Shown: one piece after another, positions 41,300 to 48,428 of the stretch
Position numbering within the stretch: the stretch's first letter is position 1
Layout: each line of letters starts with the position of its first letter
From: an uncultured Oscillospiraceae bacterium
GTDB lineage: Bacteria; Bacillota; Clostridia; Oscillospirales; Acutalibacteraceae
NCBI GenBank assembly: GCA_900542575.1
Contig: UQOE01000016.1
Location: 1-48,428 of the forward strand
DNA length: 48,428 nucleotides
Direction: 5' to 3'
Notes under the pieces: generated by a model
What the model was told of the DNA's origin: nothing
Seen by the model: only the letters and a program-made list of their open reading frames with translations
The model's database searches: none
Position numbers and translations under genes: made by a program

Positions 41300-42577
41300 A
41301 TGGCCAAAAAAGCATTTGTCACAAAAGAAAAGGCGGAAGAAATTGCAAAGACCTATCCGACTCCATTTTATCTCTACGATGAGGCCGGTATTCGCACCAA
41401 TGCAGATCTGGTAAAAAAGGCCTTTTCCTGGAACCCGGGATATCGGGAGTATTTCGCCGTCAAAGCGACTCCAAACCCGTCTATTGTAAAAATCCTGACC
41501 GATGATTATGGTTGGGGCACTGACTGCGCCTCCAAGACGGAGCTCATGTTCAGCAAGGCCATTGGTCTGGATGGCGACCACATTATGTTCTCCTCCAACG
41601 ACACGCCGTTCGAGGAATATACCTATGCAAAAAAGGTCGGCGCCATCATCAACCTGGACGATATCACCCATATTGACTTCTGCGAGAAGGCCTGCGGCGG
41701 AGAGCTGCCGGAGACCATGTCCTGCCGCTTCAACCCCGGCGGAGTTTTTACCATGAGCAATGGCATCATGGATAACCCGGGCGATGCAAAATATGGCATG
41801 ACCGAAGAGCAGATTACGGAAGCTTTTAAAATTCTTCAGCAGAAGGGCGTCAAGCATTTTGGCATCCATGCCTTCCTCGCTTCCAATACCGTAACCAATG
41901 AATATTATCCGAAGCTCGCCGGCGAGCTGTTCGAGCTGGCTGTCAAGCTCCATAAAGAGACCGGTGCCGATATTAAATTCATCAACCTCTCCGGCGGTGT
42001 CGGCGTTGCATACAAACCGGATCAGACCCCGAACGATATTCTCTCCATTGGAGAAGGCGTTCACAAGAAGTTCGATGAAATTCTGGTTCCGGCCGGTTTG
42101 GGAGATGTTTCCATCTATACCGAGATGGGCCGCTTCATGCTCGCGCCGTACGGTGCTGTTGTAACCAGAGCCATCCATGAAAAACATATTTATAAAGAAT
42201 ATATCGGCGTCGATGCCTGTGCTGTCAACCTGATGCGCCCGGCTATCTACGGTGCCTATCACCATATCACCGTCCTCGGGAAAGAGAATGAGCCCTGCGA
42301 CCATACCTACGACGTCACGGGTTCCCTCTGCGAGAACTCGGATAAGTTCGCGATTGACCGGAAGCTCCCGAAAATTGATATGGGAGATCTGCTCTTTATC
42401 CACGACGCCGGCGCTCATGGCTACTCCATGGGTTACAACTACAACGGCAGACTGAAATGCGCTGAGATTCTCCTTAAGACAGACGGAAGCACTGAACTGA
42501 TTCGCCGTGCCGAGACGCCAGCAGACTATTTTGCAACGTTCCAGGGAACGGACTTCTATTCCAAGCTGGATCTGTAA
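41300..42577 (+). CDS. lysA: Diaminopimelate decarboxylase-like PLP enzyme
   Basis: 425 residues, fold-III PLP decarboxylase (alanine-racemase-like barrel plus C-terminal beta domain). The PLP lysine is Lys55 in FAVKATPNPS. Further landmarks are GTDCASKTELMFS, FNPGG, INLSGGVGVAY (glycine loop), TEMGRFMLAPYG (usual EPGR) and GSLCENSDKFA (usual CESxD). The EPGR and HxGS motifs are altered, so this is the variant group annotated as diaminopimelate decarboxylase in many Clostridia. It lies between argC and argJ with 16-base gaps, which is odd for a lysine gene; a role in arginine or polyamine metabolism cannot be excluded. Confidence 0.75.
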   Translation: MAKKAFVTKEKAEEIAKTYPTPFYLYDEAGIRTNADLVKKAFSWNPGYREYFAVKATPNPSIVKILTDDYGWGTDCASKTELMFSKAIGLDGDHIMFSSNDTPFEEYTYAKKVGAIINLDDITHIDFCEKACGGELPETMSCRFNPGGVFTMSNGIMDNPGDAKYGMTEEQITEAFKILQQKGVKHFGIHAFLASNTVTNEYYPKLAGELFELAVKLHKETGADIKFINLSGGVGVAYKPDQTPNDILSIGEGVHKKFDEILVPAGLGDVSIYTEMGRFMLAPYGAVVTRAIHEKHIYKEYIGVDACAVNLMRPAIYGAYHHITVLGKENEPCDHTYDVTGSLCENSDKFAIDRKLPKIDMGDLLFIHDAGAHGYSMGYNYNGRLKCAEILLKTDGSTELIRRAETPADYFATFQGTDFYSKLDL

Positions 42578-42592
42578 GGGGGCGCACGGGAA

Positions 42593-43813
42593 ATGAAAAT
42601 CATGGAAGGCGGTGTCTGCGCAGCAGATGGATTTACCGCAGCTGGCATGCATGCCGGCATCAAGCCGACGTCTCCGGCCGACCGGAACGATCTCGCCCTG
42701 ATCTGCTCAGAAGTCACCTGTACCGCAGCCGGTCTCTTTACCTCCAACGCGGTGAAAGCAGATCCGGTTAAGCTTGATATTCTTCATCTGAAAGACGGAC
42801 GTGCACAGGCAATCATGGCCAACAGCTTTATTGCAAACGCGTGTGCTCCGGAGGGTATGGAGAATGCACAGAAAGAGACGGAGCTCCTTGGTGCTGCTCT
42901 TGGAATTCCTCAGGATGATATTTTAGTTTCCTCCACCGGCGTCATCGGACAGCGTTTGAATATCGATGCCATCTCCAACGCCATTCCCACTCTTGTCAGG
43001 AAACTGAGCAAAGACGGATCTAGCGCAGCCGCCCGGTCTATCATGACGACCGATACCGTGATGAAAGAACGAGCGGTTTCATTTCAGATCGGCGGAAAAG
43101 AAGTGCATCTCGGCGGTATTACCAAAGGTTCCGGTATGATCGCCCCTCATATGGGCACCATGCTATGCTATCTGACAACCGATATCTCCATCTCCGGCGA
43201 ACTTCTGAAAAAGGCTTTGACGGAGACGGTTCGGAAGACATTCAATCGCATCAGCATTGACGGTGACATGTCAACCAATGATACCTGCATCATTCTGGCC
43301 AATGGATTGGCTGGAAACGCTATGATTACGGAACCGAATGAGGATTATGAGCAGTTGCTGGACGCTATGCTCAGTATCTGCACGTATCTTGCTCGCCTGA
43401 TGGCATCCGATGGTGAGGGCGCTTCTCATCTGATCACTTGCACAGTAGAGGGAGCCAAAGATGAGGCGACCGCTGAGACGATTGCGAAAAGCGTCATCAA
43501 CTCCTCTCTGACCAAGACCGCTATCTACGGCGAAGATGCAAACTGGGGGCGCGTTCTCTGCGCAGCCGGCTATTCCGGTGCCTCTTTTGATCCCGACAAA
43601 ACAGATATCACTTTCTCCTCTGCAGCCGGAGTTCTTCCGGTCTGCGCGGGCGGCAAAGGCCTCGATTTCGACGAAGAGCTTGGAAAGAAAGTTCTTCATG
43701 AAGAAGAGGTTGTCATTACGCTGAATCTCCATGAGGGAGATGCTTCGGTCACCTCCTGGGGATGCGATCTGACTTATGACTACGTAAAAATTAACGGTGA
43801 TTACAGGACCTGA
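42593..43813 (+). CDS. argJ: Bifunctional ornithine acetyltransferase / N-acetylglutamate synthase
   Basis: 406 residues. It moves the acetyl group from acetylornithine to glutamate and, in bifunctional forms, also acetylates glutamate with acetyl-CoA. It is made as a precursor that cuts itself before a nucleophilic Thr, here Thr189 in KGSGMIAPHMGTMLC. The common form is NMATML; here His186 and Gly188 replace Asn and Ala. Other motifs: STGVIGQRL (oxyanion Thr-Gly pair), ISIDGDMSTNDT and GEDANWGRVLCAAGYSG. Its presence makes a separate argA or argE unnecessary. Confidence 0.95.
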   Translation: MKIMEGGVCAADGFTAAGMHAGIKPTSPADRNDLALICSEVTCTAAGLFTSNAVKADPVKLDILHLKDGRAQAIMANSFIANACAPEGMENAQKETELLGAALGIPQDDILVSSTGVIGQRLNIDAISNAIPTLVRKLSKDGSSAAARSIMTTDTVMKERAVSFQIGGKEVHLGGITKGSGMIAPHMGTMLCYLTTDISISGELLKKALTETVRKTFNRISIDGDMSTNDTCIILANGLAGNAMITEPNEDYEQLLDAMLSICTYLARLMASDGEGASHLITCTVEGAKDEATAETIAKSVINSSLTKTAIYGEDANWGRVLCAAGYSGASFDPDKTDITFSSAAGVLPVCAGGKGLDFDEELGKKVLHEEEVVITLNLHEGDASVTSWGCDLTYDYVKINGDYRT

Positions 43814-43827
43814 TTGGGAGATGTAAG

Positions 43828-44709
43828 ATGGATTTAACTCTGCAGGAACGCGCGGAAACTCTGAGTGAGGCGCTTCCTTATATTCAGAAATATTATGGAA
43901 AGACCATTGTCGTCAAGTACGGCGGCAATGCCATGGTCTCGGAAGAACTGGTGGAAGCGGTAACCTCCGATCTTGTCATGCTCTCATTGGTAGGCGTTCG
44001 CGTTATTGTGGTCCATGGCGGCGGCCCAGCCATCAACAATATGCTCAGCCGTCTGCAGATTCCGACCCGCAAAATCAACGGACTCCGCTATACAGATCAG
44101 GACACGATGGACGTCGTCCAGTCCGTTCTCTGCGGGCAGGTCAATAAAAACATTGTCAATCTTATCAATACCCGCGGCGGCCATGCCATCGGTCTTTGCG
44201 GTCTGGATGACCACCTGATTCAGGCGAAGAAACTCGATAACGGTGACGGCATTGATTACGGCCTTGTCGGGGAAATTACCGCCATTGACCCGACAATTAT
44301 CGGGACCACGCTGATGTCCGATACCATTCCGGTTATTGCTACGGTTGCCGAAGGAATTGATGGAAACAAATGTTATAACATCAATGCGGATACCGCAGCA
44401 GCGGAGATTGCGGCAGCGGTCCATGCGGAAAAACTGATTCTGATGACTGACGTACGCGGTGTCCTCCGGGATCCGGATGACCCGGATACACTGATTCATC
44501 AGATTCTCCCGATGGAGATCCCTTATCTGGAACGGGACGGCGTCGTCACCGGCGGCATGATTCCGAAAGTGGAATGCTGTGCAAATGCTTTGGAGCATGG
44601 TGTTAAACGAACCCATATTCTTGACGGCCGCATACCGCACGCCATTTTAATAGAGATGCTGACCCACCGCGGAATCGGCACCATGATTTGGAAAGGGGAA
44701 AACAAATGA
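43828..44709 (+). CDS. argB: Acetylglutamate kinase
   Basis: 293 residues of the amino-acid-kinase fold. KYGGNAM (Lys for ATP phosphate) is near 31, then VIVVHGGGPAINNML, an Arg-binding-like KINGLRYTD stretch, NINADTAAAEIAAAVHAEKLILMTDVRG and GGMIPKVECCANAL. It phosphorylates N-acetylglutamate. The N-terminal helix (LQERAETLSEALPYIQKYYGK) is of the kind found in arginine-inhibited enzymes, so feedback control is likely. It ends overlapping argD as ATGA. Confidence 0.96.
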   Translation: MDLTLQERAETLSEALPYIQKYYGKTIVVKYGGNAMVSEELVEAVTSDLVMLSLVGVRVIVVHGGGPAINNMLSRLQIPTRKINGLRYTDQDTMDVVQSVLCGQVNKNIVNLINTRGGHAIGLCGLDDHLIQAKKLDNGDGIDYGLVGEITAIDPTIIGTTLMSDTIPVIATVAEGIDGNKCYNINADTAAAEIAAAVHAEKLILMTDVRGVLRDPDDPDTLIHQILPMEIPYLERDGVVTGGMIPKVECCANALEHGVKRTHILDGRIPHAILIEMLTHRGIGTMIWKGENK

Positions 44710-45887
44710 CATCGGAAGAATTGAAACAGATGGATGACAGCTATGTCATGCATACCTATGGCCGCTTTCCAATTGCCATCGAGCACGGAGAGGGTGCAAC
44801 GGTTTATGATTACGAAGGGAACAAATATATTGATTTCACCTCGGGCATCGGCGTAAACTGCCTCGGCTACGGCAACCAGGGCTGGGCAGATGCCATCTAT
44901 TCGCAGGCGAAAAAACTCGGCCATATGTCCAACCTGTATTATACGGAGCCGTGTGCACAGCTTGCGAAAACGCTCTGCAAGCGTACCGGCATGTCCAAGG
45001 TCTTCTTCGGCAATTCCGGTGCGGAAGCCAACGAGGGCATGATTAAACTCGCTCGTAAATACAGCTATGACAAGTACGGGGAAGGACGTGCTACTATCAT
45101 CACGCTGCAGGATTCCTTCCACGGCCGCACCATTACTACGCTGAATGCGACCGGACAGGATGTTTTCCACAAATATTTCTTTCCGTTTACCGAGGGCTTC
45201 CGTCACGCAATAGCGAACGATATGGACGATCTCAAGGCCCAGATGGGCGACGATGTCTGTGCGGTCATGCTTGAGCTGATCCAGGGAGAGGGCGGCGTCA
45301 ATCCGCTTGATCCGGAATATGTCAAACAGGTCCGTGAGTTCTGCACGGAAAACGATCTTCTGATGTTGGTCGATGAGGTGCAGACCGGCGTCGGCCGCAC
45401 CGGCAGCCTGTTCTGCTTCCAAAGCTACGATCTGAAACCCGATGTCGTCTCTTTTGCCAAGGGCATTGCCGGCGGCCTTCCCATGGGCGGCATTATGGCT
45501 GCTGAGCCCTATCAGGACGTCCTGGGCCCGGGAACCCATGCCTCAACGTTCGGCGGCAATCCGATTGCGGCCGCTGCCGGAAATTACATCCAGAGCGTCA
45601 TGGACGACAAGTTCCTCTCCGATGTTCAGGCAAAAGGCGATTATATGCGGAGTCAGATTCTTGGCAACGGCTCACCGTTTGTGGAAGCGGTACAGGGAAA
45701 AGGCCTTATGATCGGTATCCGACTTTCCGGACTCCGCAACATTGATGTCTGCAATTCTCTGAACTCCCGCGGTCTTCTGACGCTGACCGCAGGCAATAAT
45801 GTGCTTCGTCTGCTTCCGCCTCTGGCTATCTCCACAGAGGAGATCGACGAGGGCCTCGATATTCTGCTTGGTCTTATCGGAAACTGA
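44706..45887 (+). CDS. argD: Acetylornithine aminotransferase
   Basis: 393 residues, class III PLP aminotransferase making N-acetylornithine from the semialdehyde. Motifs: DFTSGIGVNCLGYGN, FFGNSGAEANEGMIKLARK, ITLQDSFHGRTITTLNATGQ, LVDEVQTGVGRTGSLFCFQ, and the PLP lysine Lys252 in SFAKGIAGGLPMGG. ATG 44706 overlaps argB and is chosen over 44688 because the AAAGGGG site precedes it. With argC, argJ and argB it completes the cyclic route from glutamate to ornithine. Confidence 0.96.
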   Translation: MTSEELKQMDDSYVMHTYGRFPIAIEHGEGATVYDYEGNKYIDFTSGIGVNCLGYGNQGWADAIYSQAKKLGHMSNLYYTEPCAQLAKTLCKRTGMSKVFFGNSGAEANEGMIKLARKYSYDKYGEGRATIITLQDSFHGRTITTLNATGQDVFHKYFFPFTEGFRHAIANDMDDLKAQMGDDVCAVMLELIQGEGGVNPLDPEYVKQVREFCTENDLLMLVDEVQTGVGRTGSLFCFQSYDLKPDVVSFAKGIAGGLPMGGIMAAEPYQDVLGPGTHASTFGGNPIAAAAGNYIQSVMDDKFLSDVQAKGDYMRSQILGNGSPFVEAVQGKGLMIGIRLSGLRNIDVCNSLNSRGLLTLTAGNNVLRLLPPLAISTEEIDEGLDILLGLIGN

Positions 45888-45915
45888 ACTGCATAATCTG
45901 ATTTAGATACATTCA

Positions 45916-45949
45916 AAAAGGGATGCTGCTAAAAAGCAGCATCCCTTTT
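45916..45949. terminator. bidirectional terminator after argD
   Basis: A perfect 15-bp stem, AAAAGGGATGCTGCT with AGCAGCATCCCTTTT, loop AAAA. T runs lie on both sides, so it also ends the convergent phosphofructokinase gene. Confidence 0.92.
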
Positions 45950-45965
45950 CCATTTTCTTTTGAAA

Positions 45966-47192
45966 TTATTTCAGCGTCGTATGTCTCGGAACACCCGCAG
46001 AGTCATAGGGGAGCTGAATGCCGGAGATCAACGGACGTGCATACCGGATAAATTCCTCTGTGATATCGGTTCCGTCTTTTGAGATCATTTCGTCAGGAAC
46101 CCTTTTTTCTTCGTTGGCAATGCCATGGATATCTTTGGTCTCGTAGGCAACCAGGTAGGGGGATCGTTTCCGAACCTGAATGGTGACCATCTTTCCGGTT
46201 TCACCTGCCAAAGCCTTTTCTACCCCAATGTAGCCGCAGTTAAACGCTTCATCGATATCGGTCTGAGATGCGAGGTGGGTGGCACAGCGCTGGAGGATGG
46301 AGAATTCGATGACCCGGTTTTTATATCCCAGGTGCTTGGAGATAAGGTCGCCAAGCACTTTCCCGGAGCCGGAGAGCTGACGGTGGCCAAACGGGTCAGT
46401 GAAAGCGTAGCTTCCAGAAAGTTCACAGACAAGTTTGCCATCTGCCGTCTTAATTCCCTCGGAGGCGGCGATGACGATGGATTTCTTTTTCTTGGCCAGT
46501 CCCCGGATCTGCTCAATAAAAGCTTCTGGTTGGAAGATCCGCTCCGGAAGCAGAATCAGGTCCGGTCCGATGCAGTCGATGTCGCGCGAGAGGGCAGAGG
46601 CTGCGGTCAGCCATCCGGCATTGCGGCCCATGATTTCGACGATGGAGATTTTTGGGTCTTTTCCGTAAAAACTCTCGGTGTCCCGGACAATTTCCTTAAT
46701 GCTGGTGCCGATAAATTTTGCGGCAGAACCATAGCCAGGCGTGTGGTCTGTGGCCGGGAGATCGTTGTCAATGGTCTTCGGAATGCCGATAAATTTTTGC
46801 GGTTTCTTATGGGAGGCGGCATAGTCACTCAGCTGCTGGATGGTGTCCATGGAATCGTTTCCGCCGATATAGAGGAAAGCCGAAATATGGTACTGTTCCA
46901 GACGGTGAAATATGGCCTCGTAAACTTCAGGATCTTCTTCTGCTTTCGGAAGCTTGTAGCGGCAAGTTCCGAGGAACATGGCAGGAGTCCGCTTTAACAG
47001 GGAGAGGTCGCTCTTATGAGGAAAACATTCGTTGAGCAGAATGAGGTCGTCCCGGATGAGTCCCTCGACGCCGTAATGCATACCGTAGACTTTTTCAATG
47101 CCGTTATCTCTTGCACTCTGATAGACACCGGCCAGGCTGGAATTGATGACGGCGGTCGGTCCGCCGGATTGACCTACTACAAGATTTCCCAT
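45966..47192 (-). CDS. pfp: 6-phosphofructokinase, pyrophosphate-dependent type
   Basis: 408 residues. It phosphorylates fructose 6-phosphate, the key glycolytic step. VVGQSGGPTAVINSSLAG is the nucleotide/phosphate loop at the start. At 110-114 it has GGNDS and at 138-145 PKTIDNDL. ATP-using enzymes have Gly at the second position after the GG pair and Gly in PGTIDND; Asp113 and Lys139 here are the changes that mark the PPi-dependent group. EIMGRNAGWL and PERIF follow. The start is ATG 47192 with AAGGAG 6 bases upstream. It allows reversible, ATP-sparing glycolysis, common in anaerobes. Confidence 0.93.
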   Translation of the reverse strand: MGNLVVGQSGGPTAVINSSLAGVYQSARDNGIEKVYGMHYGVEGLIRDDLILLNECFPHKSDLSLLKRTPAMFLGTCRYKLPKAEEDPEVYEAIFHRLEQYHISAFLYIGGNDSMDTIQQLSDYAASHKKPQKFIGIPKTIDNDLPATDHTPGYGSAAKFIGTSIKEIVRDTESFYGKDPKISIVEIMGRNAGWLTAASALSRDIDCIGPDLILLPERIFQPEAFIEQIRGLAKKKKSIVIAASEGIKTADGKLVCELSGSYAFTDPFGHRQLSGSGKVLGDLISKHLGYKNRVIEFSILQRCATHLASQTDIDEAFNCGYIGVEKALAGETGKMVTIQVRKRSPYLVAYETKDIHGIANEEKRVPDEMISKDGTDITEEFIRYARPLISGIQLPYDSAGVPRHTTLK

Positions 47193-47231
47193 AATAACTC
47201 CTTTATTTTCACATAATTTTTCTTATCTTTT

Positions 47232-47261
47232 ATTATAAAAAGAGTATAAAGGAAGTGTCCA
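47232..47261 (-). promoter_or_regulatory. phosphofructokinase promoter
   Basis: On the minus strand TGGACA (47261-47256), 18 bases, TATAAT (47237-47232). Confidence 0.75.
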
Positions 47262-47291
47262 GAAATTTTTCGGAAATCTGTGATTTCGGGG

Positions 47292-47338
47292 TTGCATTTT
47301 CTCGCAGGAAAAGTATAATAATAATAGTAATAATAATC
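47292..47338 (+). promoter_or_regulatory. perR promoter with TAA-rich operator-like tract
   Basis: TTGCAT (47292-47297), 16 bases, TATAAT (47314-47319). The -10 runs into an AT-only tract, AATAATAATAGTAATAATAA, at about 47317-47336. PerR and Fur sites are AT-rich 15-19-base palindromes of the TTATAAT-N-ATTATAA kind. This tract is similar in composition and position but not a clean palindrome. Confidence 0.55.
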
Positions 47339-47377
47339 ATTTTCGTTAAGAAACATTTCGGAAAGTGAGGCACTCCT

Positions 47378-47764
47378 ATGACTGAGACTCGTCATAGCCG
47401 TCAGCGGGATGCTGTTCTGCAGGAACTCTGCTCCAGACACGACCATCCGACTGCTGAGGAGCTCTTTGTTTCTTTGAAAAAGCAGTTTCCATCGATCAGC
47501 CTTGCAACCGTTTATCGCAATTTAAGAGTCTTGACGGAACAGGGTAAAATTATTACTTTAAAAATTGACAACTCAGATCATTTTGACGGCAATACCAAAC
47601 AGCATTACCATTTGTACTGCACAAACTGTGGCCGTCTCTATGACCTGAAGATGCCGATGATTCCTGAAATCAGCAGAGTTGCAGATTCCTGTTCAGACTG
47701 CAGAATTGAATCTTACAGTTTGATTTTTGAAGGTCTTTGCAGCAGCTGTTTAAAAAATATGTAA
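47378..47764 (+). CDS. perR: Peroxide-responsive repressor PerR (Fur family)
   Basis: 128 residues. A winged helix (1-75) contains ISLATVYRNLRVLTEQG. The metal residues align with Bacillus PerR by spacing: His23 (H37), Asp70 (D85), His76 (H91), His78 (H93) and Asp89 (D104). Asp at the last position marks PerR rather than Fur, which has Glu. Zinc is held by CTNC (81-84) and the C-terminal CSSC. Peroxide oxidises the metal-binding histidines and releases DNA. The neighbour is a peroxide-reducing rubrerythrin, an expected target; the gene probably controls itself. Confidence 0.92.
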   Translation: MTETRHSRQRDAVLQELCSRHDHPTAEELFVSLKKQFPSISLATVYRNLRVLTEQGKIITLKIDNSDHFDGNTKQHYHLYCTNCGRLYDLKMPMIPEISRVADSCSDCRIESYSLIFEGLCSSCLKNM

Positions 47765-47788
47765 TTTTATGGTATGGAGGTAATTCCA

Positions 47789-48340
47789 ATGAAAAAATTT
47801 GTTTGTGGTGTCTGCGGTTACGTTTATGAAGGCGAGTCTCTTCCGGCAGATTACAAATGTCCGGTCTGCGGTGCTCCCGCTTCCAAGTTCACTGAGCAGG
47901 GTGAGGACCTTACCTGGGCTTCTGAGCATGTAGTCGGTATTGCCTCGGATGCTCCGGAAGATATCAAAGATGATCTCCGCTCCAACTTTGAAGGTGAGTG
48001 CTCTGAGGTCGGTATGTATCTCGCTATGTCCCGCGTCGCTTTCCGGGAAGGTTATCCGGAAGTAGGTCTTTACTATGAGAAGGCTGCAATGGAAGAGGCA
48101 AACCACGCTGCCCGTTTTGCAGAGCTCCTCGGCGAGGTTGTCTCTGACAGCACTGAGCAGAACCTTAAAGTTCGCGTCGATGCTGAGAACGGTGCAACTG
48201 CCGGTAAAACCGACCTTGCAAAACGTGCAAAAGCTGCCAATCTCGACGCTATTCACGATACCGTCCATGAAATGGCACGCGACGAGGCACGTCACGGCAA
48301 AGCTTTCCAGGGTCTCCTTAACAGATACTTCGGCAAATAA
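47789..48340 (+). CDS. Reverse rubrerythrin (rubredoxin domain first)
   Basis: 183 residues. The rubredoxin iron site comes first, Cys6-Cys9 and Cys24-Cys27 (CGVC...CPVC), followed by a four-helix diiron domain with helices containing EGECSEVGMYLAMSRVA, YYEKAAMEEANHAARFAELLG, and HEMARDEARHGKAFQGLL (ExxH pattern). Having rubredoxin in front is the arrangement of reverse rubrerythrins, NADH-peroxidase partners that make Clostridia tolerant of oxygen and peroxide. The start is ATG 47789, 8 bases after GGAGG; an upstream in-frame ATG at 47774 lies before that site. It follows perR by 24 bases and is probably co-transcribed. Confidence 0.95.
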   Translation: MKKFVCGVCGYVYEGESLPADYKCPVCGAPASKFTEQGEDLTWASEHVVGIASDAPEDIKDDLRSNFEGECSEVGMYLAMSRVAFREGYPEVGLYYEKAAMEEANHAARFAELLGEVVSDSTEQNLKVRVDAENGATAGKTDLAKRAKAANLDAIHDTVHEMARDEARHGKAFQGLLNRYFGK

Positions 48341-48428
48341 TGCTATCTCTTTTAAGCAAAAAACCGTCTCCTTTGGACCGAACCAGTAAAATCGGACAAT
48401 AGCAAAAAGCCCCCTCATGTAGGATAAT

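Noticed and set aside
41183..42652. A 489-codon minus-strand frame over the lysA-like gene, and similar ones over glyA, argD and purF
   Set aside because: Shadows of well-recognised genes; compositions are Cys/Arg/His-rich and no motif is seen.
48341..48428. A terminator after the rubrerythrin gene, beginning near AAAAAGCCCCCTCATG at 48404
   Set aside because: It looks like the first arm of a hairpin, but the window ends before the other arm, so it cannot be supported.

Overview
The window looks like chromosome from an anaerobic, low-to-mid GC member of the Bacillota, class Clostridia. My best guess is the Oscillospirales/Ruminococcaceae side, but that is inference from gene content and order. 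The signs are the block asp23-nusB-xseA-xseB-ispA-dxs-tlyA-nadK-argR-recN, a one-chain 1235-residue PurL, a split AICAR transformylase / PurO-type IMP cyclohydrolase in place of fused PurH, a PPi-type phosphofructokinase, a PerR-reverse rubrerythrin pair, and strong AGGAGG ribosome sites. I see no insertion sequence, phage gene, integrase or CRISPR array.

Layout. 1-720: 3' end of a 5S rRNA, tRNA-Asn and a fluoride channel (crcB). 860-5500: two tandem exported neutral ceramidases, the least ordinary content here. 5570-7450: a small membrane-anchored unknown protein facing away from DNA polymerase IV. 7445-8590: ilvE. 8630-19476: a purine operon (purE-purF-purM-purN-purO-purH'-purD-purL) under a ZTP riboswitch with a terminator. 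19500-20740: a GNAT acetyltransferase and an Apt-like phosphoribosyltransferase, each with its own promoter. 20790-22178: a decayed exported beta-helix-like protein with two frameshifts. 22180-23560: glyA. 23590-25043: DUF2325-DUF3793-flavodoxin behind two similar inverted repeats. 25098-28750: a histidine phosphatase and, convergent to it, a large YfhO-family membrane protein. 28795-40211: the asp23...tyrS housekeeping block. 40265-45950: argC-(lysA-like)-argJ-argB-argD behind a probable ArgR operator. 45966-47261: PPi-phosphofructokinase on the minus strand. 47292-48340: perR and reverse rubrerythrin.

How the parts fit. The purine operon covers most steps from PRPP to IMP; purC, purB and purK are not in the window. 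Its ZTP riboswitch would sense AICAR-ribotide build-up when formyl-folate is short, and glyA just downstream supplies one-carbon units. The arg genes form the complete cyclic route from glutamate to ornithine, and their probable repressor ArgR is encoded 3 kb upstream. PerR and the rubrerythrin form a peroxide-defence unit. The ceramidases would act outside the membrane on ceramide; one copy keeps all predicted catalytic residues while the other has lost a predicted catalytic tyrosine.

Limits: all family calls are by eye from motifs and length; no search, alignment or folding program was run. Promoters, operators and hairpins come from reading the sequence.
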